Below are positions 14,952 to 24,335 of a stretch of DNA of 64,000 nt, piece by piece. The translations under genes were made by a program, and so were the position numbers. Where the stretch lies: positions 5,768,501-5,832,500 of the forward strand of contig NZ_CP109450.1 in the NCBI RefSeq assembly GCF_041438865.1, given 5' to 3'. The notes beneath the pieces are model-generated. The model made no database searches, had not been told where the DNA came from, and saw nothing but the letters and a program-made list of their open reading frames with translations. The DNA comes from Streptomyces sp. NBC_01471. Its GTDB lineage: Bacteria; Actinomycetota; Actinomycetes; Streptomycetales; Streptomycetaceae. The first letter of the stretch is position 1, and each line of letters opens with the position of its first letter.

Positions 14952-16193
14952 TCAGCTGTGACAGGTGTCTCCACCGTTCGCACACGTCACCGAATCGAAC
15001 TCGCCGGTGCCGACCGCCGCGAAGTTGTGCAGGCTCTCGGTGCCCGGCGTGAAATAGCCGGTGTGGCCCTGTGCCGTGCCCGCCGACACGACGCGGGCGC
15101 CGAACTGCGGCGAGACCGGGTCGGCGCCGTGGCCGAGGCCGCCGACGTCCAGATGCGGGACGTCCTGGATCCAGTCGTCCTTGTCCCGCATCGCCCACAC
15201 CCGGGCGTCCGTCCCCAGCTGCGCGGCGTTCTCCACGCGCATCCCCGGGCTCCCCGCGACCGCGATGTCGCTGACCCGTGACGGGAGGTTGCGGGCGGCG
15301 ACGCCGCAGAGCACCGAGCCGTAGCTGTGGCAGAACAGCGCGACGGGTGCCTTGCCCGGCAGTCCGCCGACGAGCGCGTGCAGCCGGAGCGACCCCTCGG
15401 CGGCGAGTCTGCCGATCGCGGCGTCCACGCCGATGCCCACCGGTGCGGTGTAGTCGGCCCAGGCGATGACGGCGCTGCGCGACCCGGGGGCCGCGGAACG
15501 CTCGGCACCGTACAGCGATGTCGCCATGCCGACCGGTGCGGTGTAGTAGGCGCGCTGGGTCTTCTGGAAGGTCAGCAGATTGGTGTCGACCCCGGGCACC
15601 ACGATGGAGATGTGCCGCGCCTGCTGCAGATTGCCCATCACCTCGGCGACCCGGCCGGTGCCGGTCGGGTCGAAGGCGAGGATCTGCCGGCCGGGCTGCG
15701 CCAGTGCGTTGTAGCGGTCATAGGTCTGGCGCGCGTCCTGCTGGCCGAACTTGTTCAGTGTGGGGTCGGTCAGTCGTTTGCGTTCCTGCTCGGCGGCCTG
15801 CTCCAGGGCGTGCCGATTGGCCCGGTAGCGCAGGGTCACCGGGGCGCCGTTGAGGTTGCCGACCACCAGCGGATAGCGGTCGGCGAGCCGGGTACGGTCG
15901 GCCGCCTTGAGCGAGGCGAAGAAATGTGTCAGCCGGTCCGACGACGCGTTGGCCGAGGGGAGATGGTGACCTGCGACGGAGCCTCGGCCCCACGCGGTCA
16001 GAGCGGCTTGGCGGGGTCCGGCGGTTCTCTGGTGGTGTACCGCGGTCCAGCCGGTCGTGGCCAGCATGACGAACACCACCGCGAGCGCGAGAAGAGTGCG
16101 CCAGACAGTGAGGGTGGGGGAGGAGTCGAAGGAAGTCACTGCCCGCCACCCTAGGAGACGGGAAAGGCTGCTCGCGAAGTCCGTGACAGACAT
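14952..16193 (-). CDS. Membrane-anchored alpha/beta hydrolase (DUF1023 type)
   Basis: A 413-residue protein with one N-terminal transmembrane helix (about residues 32-51: TLLALAVVFVMLATTGWTAV) and an extracytoplasmic hydrolase domain. The nucleophile elbow is CHSYGS, preceded by the SIVVPGVDTN region, and a C-terminal GHTGYF supplies the likely catalytic histidine, the pattern of DUF1023 hydrolases. ATG 16193 or 16196 may be used. It lies 31 nt after a TetR gene on the same strand and may be read from it. Confidence 0.85.
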   Translation of the reverse strand: MSVTDFASSLSRLLGWRAVTSFDSSPTLTVWRTLLALAVVFVMLATTGWTAVHHQRTAGPRQAALTAWGRGSVAGHHLPSANASSDRLTHFFASLKAADRTRLADRYPLVVGNLNGAPVTLRYRANRHALEQAAEQERKRLTDPTLNKFGQQDARQTYDRYNALAQPGRQILAFDPTGTGRVAEVMGNLQQARHISIVVPGVDTNLLTFQKTQRAYYTAPVGMATSLYGAERSAAPGSRSAVIAWADYTAPVGIGVDAAIGRLAAEGSLRLHALVGGLPGKAPVALFCHSYGSVLCGVAARNLPSRVSDIAVAGSPGMRVENAAQLGTDARVWAMRDKDDWIQDVPHLDVGGLGHGADPVSPQFGARVVSAGTAQGHTGYFTPGTESLHNFAAVGTGEFDSVTCANGGDTCHS

Positions 16194-16224
16194 CACGTTT
16201 CATCAAGGAATTGTATCCGAATGA

Positions 16225-16905
16225 CTACATTCCGTGTGCGTCTGTCGTACGCCAGTTCCCCGCCAACGCCGGTCCGATCTGGTCGAGATGAGTCAGGGCG
16301 ACCGCGCGCATGGAGGCGATGCTCAGATCCTGGCCCTTCCCCCAGATCCGGCCGGTCGTCCGCATCACGCCGTCGAACGCGGCCACGGCCACCCGTGGCC
16401 GCGGATCGGTGTCCACGTCGAGACCCTCGCGTGCCGCGATCAGCTGGGCGATCCGGTCCTCCAGCTCGGCGGAGCGGCGCAGATGGATCGCGAGCAGGGC
16501 CGGGGACGACTCGATGACCTGGCAGATGCGCATGTACAGGTCGACGGGGACCACGTCCTCGATGGTCAGGCTGATGCTGTCCCAGGAGGCGAGCACCGCG
16601 TTGCGCATCGCCTCGAACGGGCTCTCCTGCGGCGGACGGGCCTCCAGGGCCGTGAAGAACTGAGACTCCACCAGGTCGTGCACCGCGAAGGCGGCCTCCT
16701 CCTTGCTGGCGAAGTACCGGAAGAAGGTGCGCTGGGAGATCTCGACGGCGTCGGCGATCTCGTCGATGGTCGTCTGCTCGTACCCCTTCGTCGTGAAGAG
16801 TTCGAGCGCGACACGCAGCAGGGCCTCGCGGGTGCGCTGTTTCTTGCGTTCCCGCAGTCCGGCCGGCGCGCCGGGTGTCGACGGCTCCGTCTGCTCCATC
16901 GTCAC
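16225..16905 (-). CDS. TetR family regulator divergent from a DHA2 exporter
   Basis: Start taken at GTG 16905 because AGAGGA lies 7-8 nt upstream; the ATG two codons later (16899) is the alternative, and longer in-frame starts run into the promoter region. The N-terminal helix-turn-helix reads TTIDEIADAVEISQRTFFRY. The C-terminal ligand domain resembles the TetR_C group with LYMRICQVIESSPALLAIHL. It is divergent from a leaderless multidrug exporter gene with a palindrome over the exporter promoter, the classic repressor/efflux layout. Confidence 0.9.
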   Translation of the reverse strand: MTMEQTEPSTPGAPAGLRERKKQRTREALLRVALELFTTKGYEQTTIDEIADAVEISQRTFFRYFASKEEAAFAVHDLVESQFFTALEARPPQESPFEAMRNAVLASWDSISLTIEDVVPVDLYMRICQVIESSPALLAIHLRRSAELEDRIAQLIAAREGLDVDTDPRPRVAVAAFDGVMRTTGRIWGKGQDLSIASMRAVALTHLDQIGPALAGNWRTTDAHGM

Positions 16906-17055
16906 GTTCTGGTCCTCTTTCGGTGTGGGGGCGTGCGGTGGGGGGTTGGTATGCGGTGCGTGGGGGCACTCGACCCCGAACTGGGGCCGGTTTCGGGTGC
17001 TTTGTCGTCTCAGGTTACCTGTGAGGTACGTGACAGTTACCGACTTGTGAATTGA

Positions 17056-17092
17056 TTGGTCAACTGTCAGCAACTGACACTAATCTGTTCCT
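17056..17092 (+). promoter_or_regulatory. Exporter promoter with TetR-type operator; leaderless start
   Basis: A -10 TAATCT lies at 17081-17086 with TTGGTC at 17056-17061 (19-bp spacer) as a possible -35. The inverted repeat TGTCAG-CAA-CTGACA (17065-17079) sits between them. The exporter ATG at 17093 is 7 nt past the -10, where transcription should begin, and no ribosome site precedes it. Confidence 0.65.
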
Positions 17093-18691
17093 ATGACTAG
17101 TCAGACCACTGTCGACCCGGCGCCGCAGGATGTCGCGGCACCGCCGGCCAAGGGGCTCCGCGGCCACCCTTGGCTGACGCTCTTCTCCGTGGCCATCGGC
17201 GTGATGATGGTCGCGCTCGACGGCACGATCGTCGCGATCGCCAATCCGGCCATCCAGAAGGATCTCGGGGCGACCTTCGCCCAGATCCAGTGGATCACCA
17301 ATGGCTACTTCCTCGCCCTCGCGGTGGCGCTGATCACCGCGGGCAAGCTCGGTGACCGCTTCGGCCACCGTCAGACGTTCCTGATCGGCGTGATCGGCTT
17401 CGCCGCCGCGTCCGGCGCCATCGGCTTCTCTAACAGCGTCAGCCTGGTCGTGACCTTCCGGGTCCTCCAGGGGCTGTTCGGCGCACTGCTGATGCCCGCC
17501 GCACTCGGCCTGCTGCGCGCCACCTTCCCCGCCGAGAAGCTCAACATGGCCATCGGTCTCTGGGGCATGGTCATCGGCGCCTCCACCGCGGGCGGCCCGA
17601 TCATCGGCGGCCTGCTCGTCCAGCACGTCAGCTGGCAGTCGGTCTTCTTCATCAACGTGCCGGTCGGTGTGATCGCGCTCGTCGTGGGTGCGGTCATCCT
17701 CAAGGACCACCGCGCCGCGAACGCCCCGAAGTCCTTCGACGTGCTGGGCATCGCGCTGCTCTCGGCGGCCATGTTCTGTCTGGTCTGGGCGCTCATCAAG
17801 GCCCCGGCGTGGGGCTGGGGCGACGGCAAGGTCTGGATGTTCCTGGCCGTCTCGGTGGTCTGCTTCGCGGCCTTCGCGTTCTGGGAGACGAAGGTCAGGG
17901 AGCCGCTCATCCCGATGGCGCTCTTCCGCTCGGTGCCGCTCTCCGCGGGCGTGGTGCTGATGGTGCTCATGGCCATCGCCTTCATGGGCGGCCTCTTCTT
18001 CGTCACCTTCTACCTCCAGAACGTGCACGGCATGAGCCCGGTCGACGCCGGACTCCATCTGCTGCCGCTCACCGGCATGATGATCGTCGCCTCCCCGCTC
18101 GCGGGCGCGGTGATCACCAAGCTCGGCCCGCGTATCCCGCTGGCCTGCGGCATGCTCTGCACGGCGGTCGCGATGTACGGCATGTCCATGCTGGAGACCG
18201 ACACCGGCAGCCTCAACATGTCGATCTGGTTCGCGCTGCTCGGCCTGGGGCTCGCCCCGGTCATGGTCGGCGCCACCGAGGTCATCGTCGGCAACGCCCC
18301 GATGGAGCTCTCCGGCGTCGCCGGCGGACTCCAGCAGGCCGCCATGCAGATCGGCGGCAGCCTCGGTACGGCGGTGCTCGGCGCGGTCATGGCCTCCAAG
18401 GTCGACAGCGCCCTCCCGGGGAACTGGGCGGACGCCAAACTTCCTCCGTTCGGGTTCGGTCAGCTGGACCAGGCCTCGCAGGCCGTCCAGGTCGGCATGG
18501 CCCCGGTGCCGCCGCACGCCCCGGCCGGACTCGCCGCCAAGATCACCGGCGTCGCCCACGACACGTTCATGTCCGGCATGAGCCTGGCCTGCCTGGTCGC
18601 CGCCGGCGTCGCGGTCGTGGCCATCTTCGTGGCCCTGCTCACCAAGCGCGGTGACAACCCGGAGGCGGCAGCGGGGGCCGCCCACATCTGA
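17093..18691 (+). CDS. MFS exporter, DHA2 (14-TMS) family
   Basis: A 532-residue drug:H+ antiporter. Motif A appears as GKLGDRFGHRQ, motif C as the glycine-rich GMVIGASTAGGPIIGGLL, and the DHA2-type MVALDGTIVAIANPAI opens helix 1. About 14 hydrophobic segments are countable. Expression is probably repressed by the divergent TetR protein through the palindrome at 17065-17079 and derepressed by an exported compound. The substrate is unknown; QacA/EmrB relatives export antibiotics and cationic compounds. Confidence 0.92.
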   Translation: MTSQTTVDPAPQDVAAPPAKGLRGHPWLTLFSVAIGVMMVALDGTIVAIANPAIQKDLGATFAQIQWITNGYFLALAVALITAGKLGDRFGHRQTFLIGVIGFAAASGAIGFSNSVSLVVTFRVLQGLFGALLMPAALGLLRATFPAEKLNMAIGLWGMVIGASTAGGPIIGGLLVQHVSWQSVFFINVPVGVIALVVGAVILKDHRAANAPKSFDVLGIALLSAAMFCLVWALIKAPAWGWGDGKVWMFLAVSVVCFAAFAFWETKVREPLIPMALFRSVPLSAGVVLMVLMAIAFMGGLFFVTFYLQNVHGMSPVDAGLHLLPLTGMMIVASPLAGAVITKLGPRIPLACGMLCTAVAMYGMSMLETDTGSLNMSIWFALLGLGLAPVMVGATEVIVGNAPMELSGVAGGLQQAAMQIGGSLGTAVLGAVMASKVDSALPGNWADAKLPPFGFGQLDQASQAVQVGMAPVPPHAPAGLAAKITGVAHDTFMSGMSLACLVAAGVAVVAIFVALLTKRGDNPEAAAGAAHI

Positions 18692-18718
18692 CGATCCGAC
18701 GTCAACTCCACGCCACGA

Positions 18719-18748
18719 CAGCCCCGCCGGACCCTTCCGGCGGGGCTG
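18719..18748 (+). terminator. Terminator after the DHA2 exporter
   Basis: Perfect 13-bp stem CAGCCCCGCCGGA / TCCGGCGGGGCTG with loop CCCT. Confidence 0.8.
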
Positions 18749-18853
18749 TCGCCTATCAGGGTGGCGCGGACGGTCTGCTCTTCCGGCGGTACGTGATCAC
18801 GGGCCAGGCTGCGGCCAGAAGATCCGTACGACACACCACACGGGGGGACCACC

Positions 18854-19300
18854 ATGAACACCGCACTCACGAAGAACACCGCACCGGCCGCGGGCATCCG
18901 CCGGGCCCTGCTCCGTACGACCGCGACGGCCGTCACGGCCGGGATGGTCACGGCCGCCGTGCTCGCCGCGCCGCGGGCCCTCGCCCCGCACACCGCGCTG
19001 GCCGCCTCGCAGCCCCGGATGGGGGAGTGCGCGACCGGCGAACTCTGTCTCTGGGAGAAGGACGGCTTCAAGGGCGCCCGCCGGACCTACGACCTCTCCG
19101 GCACCGGCATCGACAGCTGTACCCCGCTCCCCGCGGGCACCACGGCCCAGTCCGTCGCCAACCGCACCGGGCGCCCGGTCACCACGTACCAGTCCGTCGA
19201 GTGCGCGGAGACCGGCGAGTTCGAGACGTACCCGGGAGGCGGCACCTGGCTGCCGCACTCCCCGTACCAGGTGCGGGCGTTCAAGATCTGGGAGAACTGA
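18854..19300 (+). CDS. Secreted peptidase inhibitor I36-like protein
   Basis: A 148-residue precursor with a Tat/Sec-like signal (RRALLRTTATAVTAGMVTAA) and cleavage probably after ALAAS near residue 50. The mature part has four cysteines and the I36 pattern CATGELCLWEKDGFKG typical of the SMI/I36 beta-gamma-crystallin-like fold. Streptomyces secrete many such small proteins; metalloprotease inhibition is known for SMI but not for this protein. It stands alone with its own terminator. Confidence 0.85.
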   Translation: MNTALTKNTAPAAGIRRALLRTTATAVTAGMVTAAVLAAPRALAPHTALAASQPRMGECATGELCLWEKDGFKGARRTYDLSGTGIDSCTPLPAGTTAQSVANRTGRPVTTYQSVECAETGEFETYPGGGTWLPHSPYQVRAFKIWEN

Positions 19301-19335
19301 GCACCCGGCCGGGCGCACCCACCGCGCACACGGAA

Positions 19336-19366
19336 GGGCGGCGGGACCACCGTGGTCCCGCCGCCC
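19336..19366. terminator. Bidirectional terminator between I36 gene and aceE
   Basis: GGGCGGCGGGACC / GGTCCCGCCGCCC, 13-bp perfect stem with a 5-nt loop, between convergent genes. Confidence 0.85.
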
Positions 19367-19386
19367 TCATGCGTGCTCGGTGGCGC

Positions 19387-22158
19387 CTACGCGTCGCCGC
19401 CCGCCGCGCCCGGATCGGCCGAGGCCACGTCCAGGAGCTGGTAGCGGTCGATGGCCTGCTTCAGGGCCGAGCGGTCCACCTTGCCCTGCTTGGCCAGCTC
19501 GGTGAGGACCGAGACGACGATCGACTGCGCGTCGATGTGGAAGAAGCGGCGTGCCGCACCCCGGGTGTCGGCGAAGCCGAAGCCGTCCGCGCCCAGTGAC
19601 TGGTACGGACCCGGCACCCAGCGTGCGATCTGGTCCGGCACCGAGCGCATCCAGTCGGACACGGCCACGAACGGGCCGTCGGAGCCGGAGAGCTTCCGCG
19701 TGACGTACGGGACACGCTGCTCCTCCTCGGGGTGGAGCAGATTGTGCCGCTCCACCTCCACGGCCTCGCGGCGCAGCTCGTTCCAGGAGGTCGCGGACCA
19801 GACGTCGGCCTTCACGTCCCACTCGTCGGCGAGGATCTGCTGGGCCTCGACGGCCCACGGGACAGCCACACCGGACGCCATGATCTGCGCCGGGATCTGA
19901 CCCCGCTCGCCCGGCTTGAAGCGGTGGATGCCCTGGAGGATGCCCTCGACGTCGACGTCGGCGGGCTCCGCCGGGTGCAGGATCGGCTCGTTGTAGACGG
20001 TGAGGTAGTAGAAGACGTCCTCGCCCGCCCTGCCGTCCGCCGTCTCGCCGTACATCCGGCGCAGACCGTCCTGCACGATGTACGCGATCTCGAAACCGAA
20101 GGCCGGGTCGTAGGCGACACAGGCCGGGTTGGTCGAGGCGAGCAGCTGCGAGTGGCCGTCCGCGTGCTGGAGGCCCTCACCCGTCAGCGTCGTCCGTCCG
20201 GCGGTCGCGCCGAGCACGAAGCCGCGTGCCAGCTGGTCGCCCATCTGCCAGAACTGGTCGCCGGTGCGCTGGAACCCGAACATCGAGTAGAAGACGTACA
20301 CCGGGATCAGCGGCTCGCCGTGCGTGGCGTACGCCGAGCCGGCCGCGATCAGCGACGCCGTGCAGCCGGCCTCGGAGATGCCGTCGTGCAGCATCTGCCC
20401 GGTCGGCGACTCCTTGTACGCGAGCAGGAGTTCGCGGTCCACCGACTCGTACTGCTGGCCGAGCGGGTTGTAGATCTTCGCGCTCGGGAAGAACGCGTCC
20501 ATACCGAAGGTGCGGTACTCGTCGGGGGCGATCAGCACGAAGCGATTGCCGATCTCCTTGTCCCGCATGAGGTCCTTCAGGACACGGACGAACGCCATGG
20601 TGGTGGCGATCGACTGGTGACCCGAGCCCTTCTTCGCGATGGCGTACGTCTTGTCGGGCGGCAGCGGCAGCGGCTTGGCGCGGACCACCCTGGTCGGCAC
20701 GTAACCGCCGCAGGACGTGCGGTGGTCGTGCATGTACTGGATCTCTTCGGAGTCCCGGCCCGGGTGGTAGTACGGCGGGTTGCCGTCCTCCAGCGCCTTG
20801 TCCGCGATCGGCAGGTGCAGCCGGTCCCGGAAGCGCTTGAGGTCGTCCGCCGTCAGCTTCTTCATCTGGTGGGTCGCGTTGCGGCCCTCGAAGTTCGGCC
20901 CCAGCGTCCAGCCCTTGATGGTCTGGGCGAGGATCACCGTCGGCTGGCCCTTGTGTTCCTTGGCCGCCGTGTAGGCCGCGAACACCTTCCGGTGGTCGTG
21001 CCCGCCACGCCCGAGGTGCAGGATCTGCTCGTCGGACATGTCCTCGACCATCTTGCGCAGCCGCTGGTCGTCGCCGAAGAAGTGCTCACGGATGTAGGCG
21101 CCGCTCTCGGTGGCGTACGTCTGGAACTGGCCGTCCGGCGTGGTGTTCATCCTGTTGACCAGGATGCCGTCGCGGTCCTGGGCCAGCAGCGGGTCCCAGC
21201 TCCGGTCCCAGACCAGCTTGATGACGTTCCAGCCGGCGCCGCGGAACTGCGACTCCAGCTCCTGGATGATCTTGCCGTTGCCGCGCACCGGGCCGTCGAG
21301 GCGCTGGAGGTTGCAGTTGACGACGAAGGTCAGGTTGTCCAGGCCCTCACGGGCGGCGATGGAGAGCTGGCCGAGCGACTCGGGCTCGTCCATCTCCCCG
21401 TCGCCCAGGTAGGCCCAGACGTGCGACTTGGAGGTGTCGGCGATCCCGCGCGCCTCCATGTAGCGGTTCATCCGCGCCTGGTAGATCGCGCCGAGCGGGC
21501 CGAGGCCCATCGAGACGGTCGGGAACTCCCAGAAGTCCGGCATCAGCCGCGGGTGCGGGTAGCTGGACAGTCCGTAAGGAGCCTTCGACTTCTCCTGCCG
21601 GAACCCGTCGAGCTGCTGCTCGGAGAGCCGGTCGAGCAGGAAGGCGCGGGCGTAGATACCGGGGGACGCGTGGCCCTGGAAGAAGACCTGGTCACCGCCG
21701 AGACCGTCGTCCTTGCCGCGGAAGAAGTGGTTGAAGCCCACGTCGTAGAGGGAGGCGGACGAGGCGAAGGTGGCGATGTGGCCGCCGACCCCGATGCCGG
21801 GACGCTGGGCGCGCGAGACCATCACGGCCGCGTTCCAGCGCGTGGCGTTCAGGACCTTGCGCTCGATCTCCTCGTTGCCCGGGAAGAACGGCTCGTCCTT
21901 GGTGGCGATCGTGTTCACGTAGTCCGTGCTGCGCATCTCGGGCACGGCCACGCGCTTCTCGCCCGCGCGCTCGATCAGGCGGAGCATCAGATAACGCGCA
22001 CGCTCACGGCCGCGCTCGTCGACGGCGGCATCGAGGGAGTCGAGCCATTCCTGGGTCTCTTCGGGATCGAAGTCCGGGACCTGGCTCGGAAGGCCGCCAA
22101 TGATGATCGGGTTGCGATCGGATCCGGAAACCACGCTGTTCCTTCGCTGTTCGGTCAT
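19387..22158 (-). CDS. aceE: Pyruvate dehydrogenase E1 component (homodimeric, AceE)
   Basis: A 923-residue thiamine-diphosphate enzyme that decarboxylates pyruvate and acetylates the E2 lipoyl arm. The TPP motif GDGEMDEPESLGQ ending in NCNLQRLDGP is clear. The length and the conserved GIGVGGHIATFASSASLYDV block are those of the homodimeric E1 of actinobacteria. ATG 22158 starts MTEQRRNSVVSGSDRNPI. In Streptomyces aceE is usually unlinked to other PDH genes, as here. The divergent DUF3052 and peroxiredoxin genes are conserved chromosomal neighbours. Confidence 0.96.
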   Translation of the reverse strand: MTEQRRNSVVSGSDRNPIIIGGLPSQVPDFDPEETQEWLDSLDAAVDERGRERARYLMLRLIERAGEKRVAVPEMRSTDYVNTIATKDEPFFPGNEEIERKVLNATRWNAAVMVSRAQRPGIGVGGHIATFASSASLYDVGFNHFFRGKDDGLGGDQVFFQGHASPGIYARAFLLDRLSEQQLDGFRQEKSKAPYGLSSYPHPRLMPDFWEFPTVSMGLGPLGAIYQARMNRYMEARGIADTSKSHVWAYLGDGEMDEPESLGQLSIAAREGLDNLTFVVNCNLQRLDGPVRGNGKIIQELESQFRGAGWNVIKLVWDRSWDPLLAQDRDGILVNRMNTTPDGQFQTYATESGAYIREHFFGDDQRLRKMVEDMSDEQILHLGRGGHDHRKVFAAYTAAKEHKGQPTVILAQTIKGWTLGPNFEGRNATHQMKKLTADDLKRFRDRLHLPIADKALEDGNPPYYHPGRDSEEIQYMHDHRTSCGGYVPTRVVRAKPLPLPPDKTYAIAKKGSGHQSIATTMAFVRVLKDLMRDKEIGNRFVLIAPDEYRTFGMDAFFPSAKIYNPLGQQYESVDRELLLAYKESPTGQMLHDGISEAGCTASLIAAGSAYATHGEPLIPVYVFYSMFGFQRTGDQFWQMGDQLARGFVLGATAGRTTLTGEGLQHADGHSQLLASTNPACVAYDPAFGFEIAYIVQDGLRRMYGETADGRAGEDVFYYLTVYNEPILHPAEPADVDVEGILQGIHRFKPGERGQIPAQIMASGVAVPWAVEAQQILADEWDVKADVWSATSWNELRREAVEVERHNLLHPEEEQRVPYVTRKLSGSDGPFVAVSDWMRSVPDQIARWVPGPYQSLGADGFGFADTRGAARRFFHIDAQSIVVSVLTELAKQGKVDRSALKQAIDRYQLLDVASADPGAAGGDA

Positions 22159-22570
22159 GCGGTATCGGGACGTACGCCGCCACCATGGTGTACCGCCAGG
22201 ACGCTGACGTCATCTCTACCGAGGGGTAAAACCGCCACTCGGCGAGACATCCCGTCCGGAGGCCGCTGCTGGGTCCGGCGAAATCGCAACCTTACGCCCG
22301 ACCCGCTCAGACATTCCCAAAGGGATCCGGGGCACAATTGACGTATCCGAAGCCGCGGAACCCCGCAAATACGGATGAACAGTGTGTGATGAATCACCAG
22401 AGGCCGTCAGAACCTGCCGGGGGTTGGGATGAGGTGCCAGGAAACGTCACCGTTTCGGCTGTCTCGACCGCTGGGTACTTGCGCGATCGGTCCCGCCCGT
22501 GTGGACTACGGCCAACGCCCCGCGCACGCGCGTGGCTGGTGCATTTCCAAAAACGATCAGGAGGCAAACC
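22159..22570. other. 412-bp divergent promoter region aceE / DUF3052
   Basis: No gene is supported. The region holds the promoters of aceE (leftward) and the DUF3052 gene (rightward). Candidate boxes such as TTGACG near 22338 are present but no complete, convincing promoter could be fixed. Confidence 0.4.
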
Positions 22571-23011
22571 GTGAGCGCGACCGCGGACCACGCGGAGGAG
22601 CGGACCAATCAGGCAGCACGCCTGGGGTTCGAGCCCGGACAAGTGGTCCAGGAGATCGGCTACGACGACGACGTCGAGCAGGAACTCCGTGAGGGTATTG
22701 AGAGCGTCATCGGCCAGGAACTCGTCGACGAGGACTACGACGACGTGGCTGACGCTGTCGTGTTGTGGTTCCGCGACGAGGACGGCGACCTTACGGACGC
22801 GCTGGTGGACGCCATCGGTCTGGTCGACGACGGCGGCGCGGTCTGGCTGCTGACCCCCAAGACCGGCCGTGACGGTTACGTCGAGCCGAGCGACATCAAC
22901 GAGGCATCCCAGACAGCCGGTCTGGCCCAGACCAAGAGCATCAACGCCGGCAAGGACTGGACGGGGAGCCGTCTGGTCACACCGAAGGTGGCAAGGTCCG
23001 GCAAGCGCTGA
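22571..23011 (+). CDS. DUF3052 family protein
   Basis: A 146-residue acidic protein from GTG 22571, which has an excellent AGGAGG site 7 nt upstream. The conserved core runs from LGFEPGQVVQEIGYDDDVEQ to AVWLLTPKTGRDGYVEPSDI. The family is near-universal in actinobacteria and has no assigned function; the low isoelectric point and absence of cysteines argue for a structural or regulatory protein. It stands next to a peroxiredoxin but is separated from it by a terminator. Confidence 0.9.
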   Translation: MSATADHAEERTNQAARLGFEPGQVVQEIGYDDDVEQELREGIESVIGQELVDEDYDDVADAVVLWFRDEDGDLTDALVDAIGLVDDGGAVWLLTPKTGRDGYVEPSDINEASQTAGLAQTKSINAGKDWTGSRLVTPKVARSGKR

Positions 23012-23028
23012 GTCGCCACAAGCCCCGA

Positions 23029-23064
23029 GAAGCCCCCGCCGGCCGTCCTGCCGACGGGGGCTTC
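23029..23064 (+). terminator. Terminator after DUF3052 gene
   Basis: Outer stem GAAGCCCCCG / CGGGGGCTTC (10 bp) with an inner GGC/GCC pairing, followed by CCCCTTG. Confidence 0.8.
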
Positions 23065-23162
23065 CCCTTGTCCTGTCCCGGACAGGCGGGCCCCGGTGGG
23101 CCGGGCGGCGAGGCCATAGGGTGGGCATCATTCGAATGGCCCCACCGAAGGGAAGCGTTTTC

Positions 23163-23621
23163 ATGGCGATCGAGGTCGGCACCGCGGCACCGGATTTCGA
23201 GCTGAAGGACAACCACGGCCGGACCGTCCGCCTCTCGGACTTCCGCGGCGAGAAGAACGTGGTGCTGCTCTTCTACCCCTTCGCTTTCACCGGCGTGTGC
23301 ACCGGCGAGCTGTGCGCCCTCCGCGACGAGCTGCCGAAATTCGTCAACGACGACGTGCAGCTGCTCGCCGTCTCCAACGACTCCATCCACACGCTGCGCG
23401 TCTTCGCGGAGCAGGAGGGGCTCGAATACCCGCTCCTCTCGGACTTCTGGCCGCACGGCGAGGCCTCGCGGGCGTACGGGGTCTTCGACGAGGAGAAGGG
23501 GTGCGCCGTGCGCGGGACCTTCATCATCGACAAGGAGGGCGTCGTCCGCTGGACCGTCGTCAACGGTCTGCCCGACGCTCGTGACCTGAACGAGTACGCC
23601 AAGGCGCTCGACACCCTCTGA
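23163..23621 (+). CDS. Peroxiredoxin (AhpE/Bcp type)
   Basis: A 152-residue thiol peroxidase. The peroxidatic cysteine is C46 in PFAFTGVCTGELC; a second cysteine at C51 gives a CX4C arrangement. FYPFAFTGVC and the conserved arginine region FGVFDEEKG-like (here YGVFDEEKGCAVRGTFIID) match the AhpE group of actinobacteria. ATG 23163 has GAAGGG upstream. It reduces peroxides with mycoredoxin or thioredoxin. It leads into the Ter stress genes 125 bp downstream, consistent with an oxidative-stress neighbourhood. Confidence 0.92.
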   Translation: MAIEVGTAAPDFELKDNHGRTVRLSDFRGEKNVVLLFYPFAFTGVCTGELCALRDELPKFVNDDVQLLAVSNDSIHTLRVFAEQEGLEYPLLSDFWPHGEASRAYGVFDEEKGCAVRGTFIIDKEGVVRWTVVNGLPDARDLNEYAKALDTL

Positions 23622-23745
23622 CCCGGCCGGACAAGAGCCTGCCGGGTCCGGGAACCGGTCACTAGGATCGGTTCGTTGATCCGATGCCACGTAAATACGG
23701 GGGCAAGGGCCCTCCTCGGCCCCTCGAAACCAATTGGGAGGACTC

Positions 23746-24321
23746 GTGGGAGTCAGCCTCAGCAAGGGCGGCAACGTCTCGCTGACCAAGGCCGCACCCA
23801 ATCTGACCGCGGTCATCGTCGGTCTCGGATGGGATGCGCGCACCACCACAGGTGGTGACTTCGACCTCGACGCCAGCGCCCTGCTGACGAACGAAGAGGG
23901 CAAGGTCGCCAACGACTCGAACTTCGTCTTCTTCAACAACCTGAAGAGCCCCGACGGCTCGGTCGAGCACACCGGTGACAACCTCACCGGTGAGGGCGAG
24001 GGCGACGACGAGGTCATCAAGGTGAACCTCGCCGGCGTTCCCGCCGATGTCGCGAAGATCGTGTTCCCGGTCTCGATCTACGAGGCCGAGAGCCGCCAGC
24101 AGAGCTTCGGCCAGGTCCGCAACGCGTACATCCGCGTGGTGAACGAGGCGGACAACTCCGAGCTGGCGCGGTACGACCTCAGTGAGGACGCGTCGACGGA
24201 GACTGCCATGGTCTTCGGCGAGCTCTACCGCAACGGCGCGGAGTGGAAGTTCCGCGCCATCGGTCAGGGGTACGCGTCGGGGCTGCGCGGTATCGCGCAG
24301 GACTTCGGCGTCAACGTCTGA
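23746..24321 (+). CDS. terD: TerD family calcium-binding stress protein 1
   Basis: A 191-residue protein from GTG 23746 (GGGAGGA site 5 nt upstream). The sequence opens GVSLSKGGNVSLTKAAPNLT and carries the two acidic Ca2+ sites, GWDAR...DFDLDASAL and HTGDNLTGEGEGDDE. TerD proteins form membrane-associated stress complexes with TerC-type proteins and confer tellurite, phage and colicin tolerance in enterobacteria; in Streptomyces they affect development. It is followed by a paralogue about 75% identical by eye. Confidence 0.95.
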   Translation: MGVSLSKGGNVSLTKAAPNLTAVIVGLGWDARTTTGGDFDLDASALLTNEEGKVANDSNFVFFNNLKSPDGSVEHTGDNLTGEGEGDDEVIKVNLAGVPADVAKIVFPVSIYEAESRQQSFGQVRNAYIRVVNEADNSELARYDLSEDASTETAMVFGELYRNGAEWKFRAIGQGYASGLRGIAQDFGVNV

Positions 24322-24335
24322 GCAGGATTCACTCC

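Noticed and set aside
17060..18685. 541-codon minus-strand frame opposite the DHA2 exporter
   Set aside because: Highly charged, His/Asp/Arg-rich antisense shadow of a membrane protein with GC-biased codons; the plus strand has clear MFS motifs.
19732..22341. 869-codon plus-strand frame opposite aceE
   Set aside because: An antisense shadow caused by strong GC3 bias; aceE on the minus strand is full length with TPP motifs.
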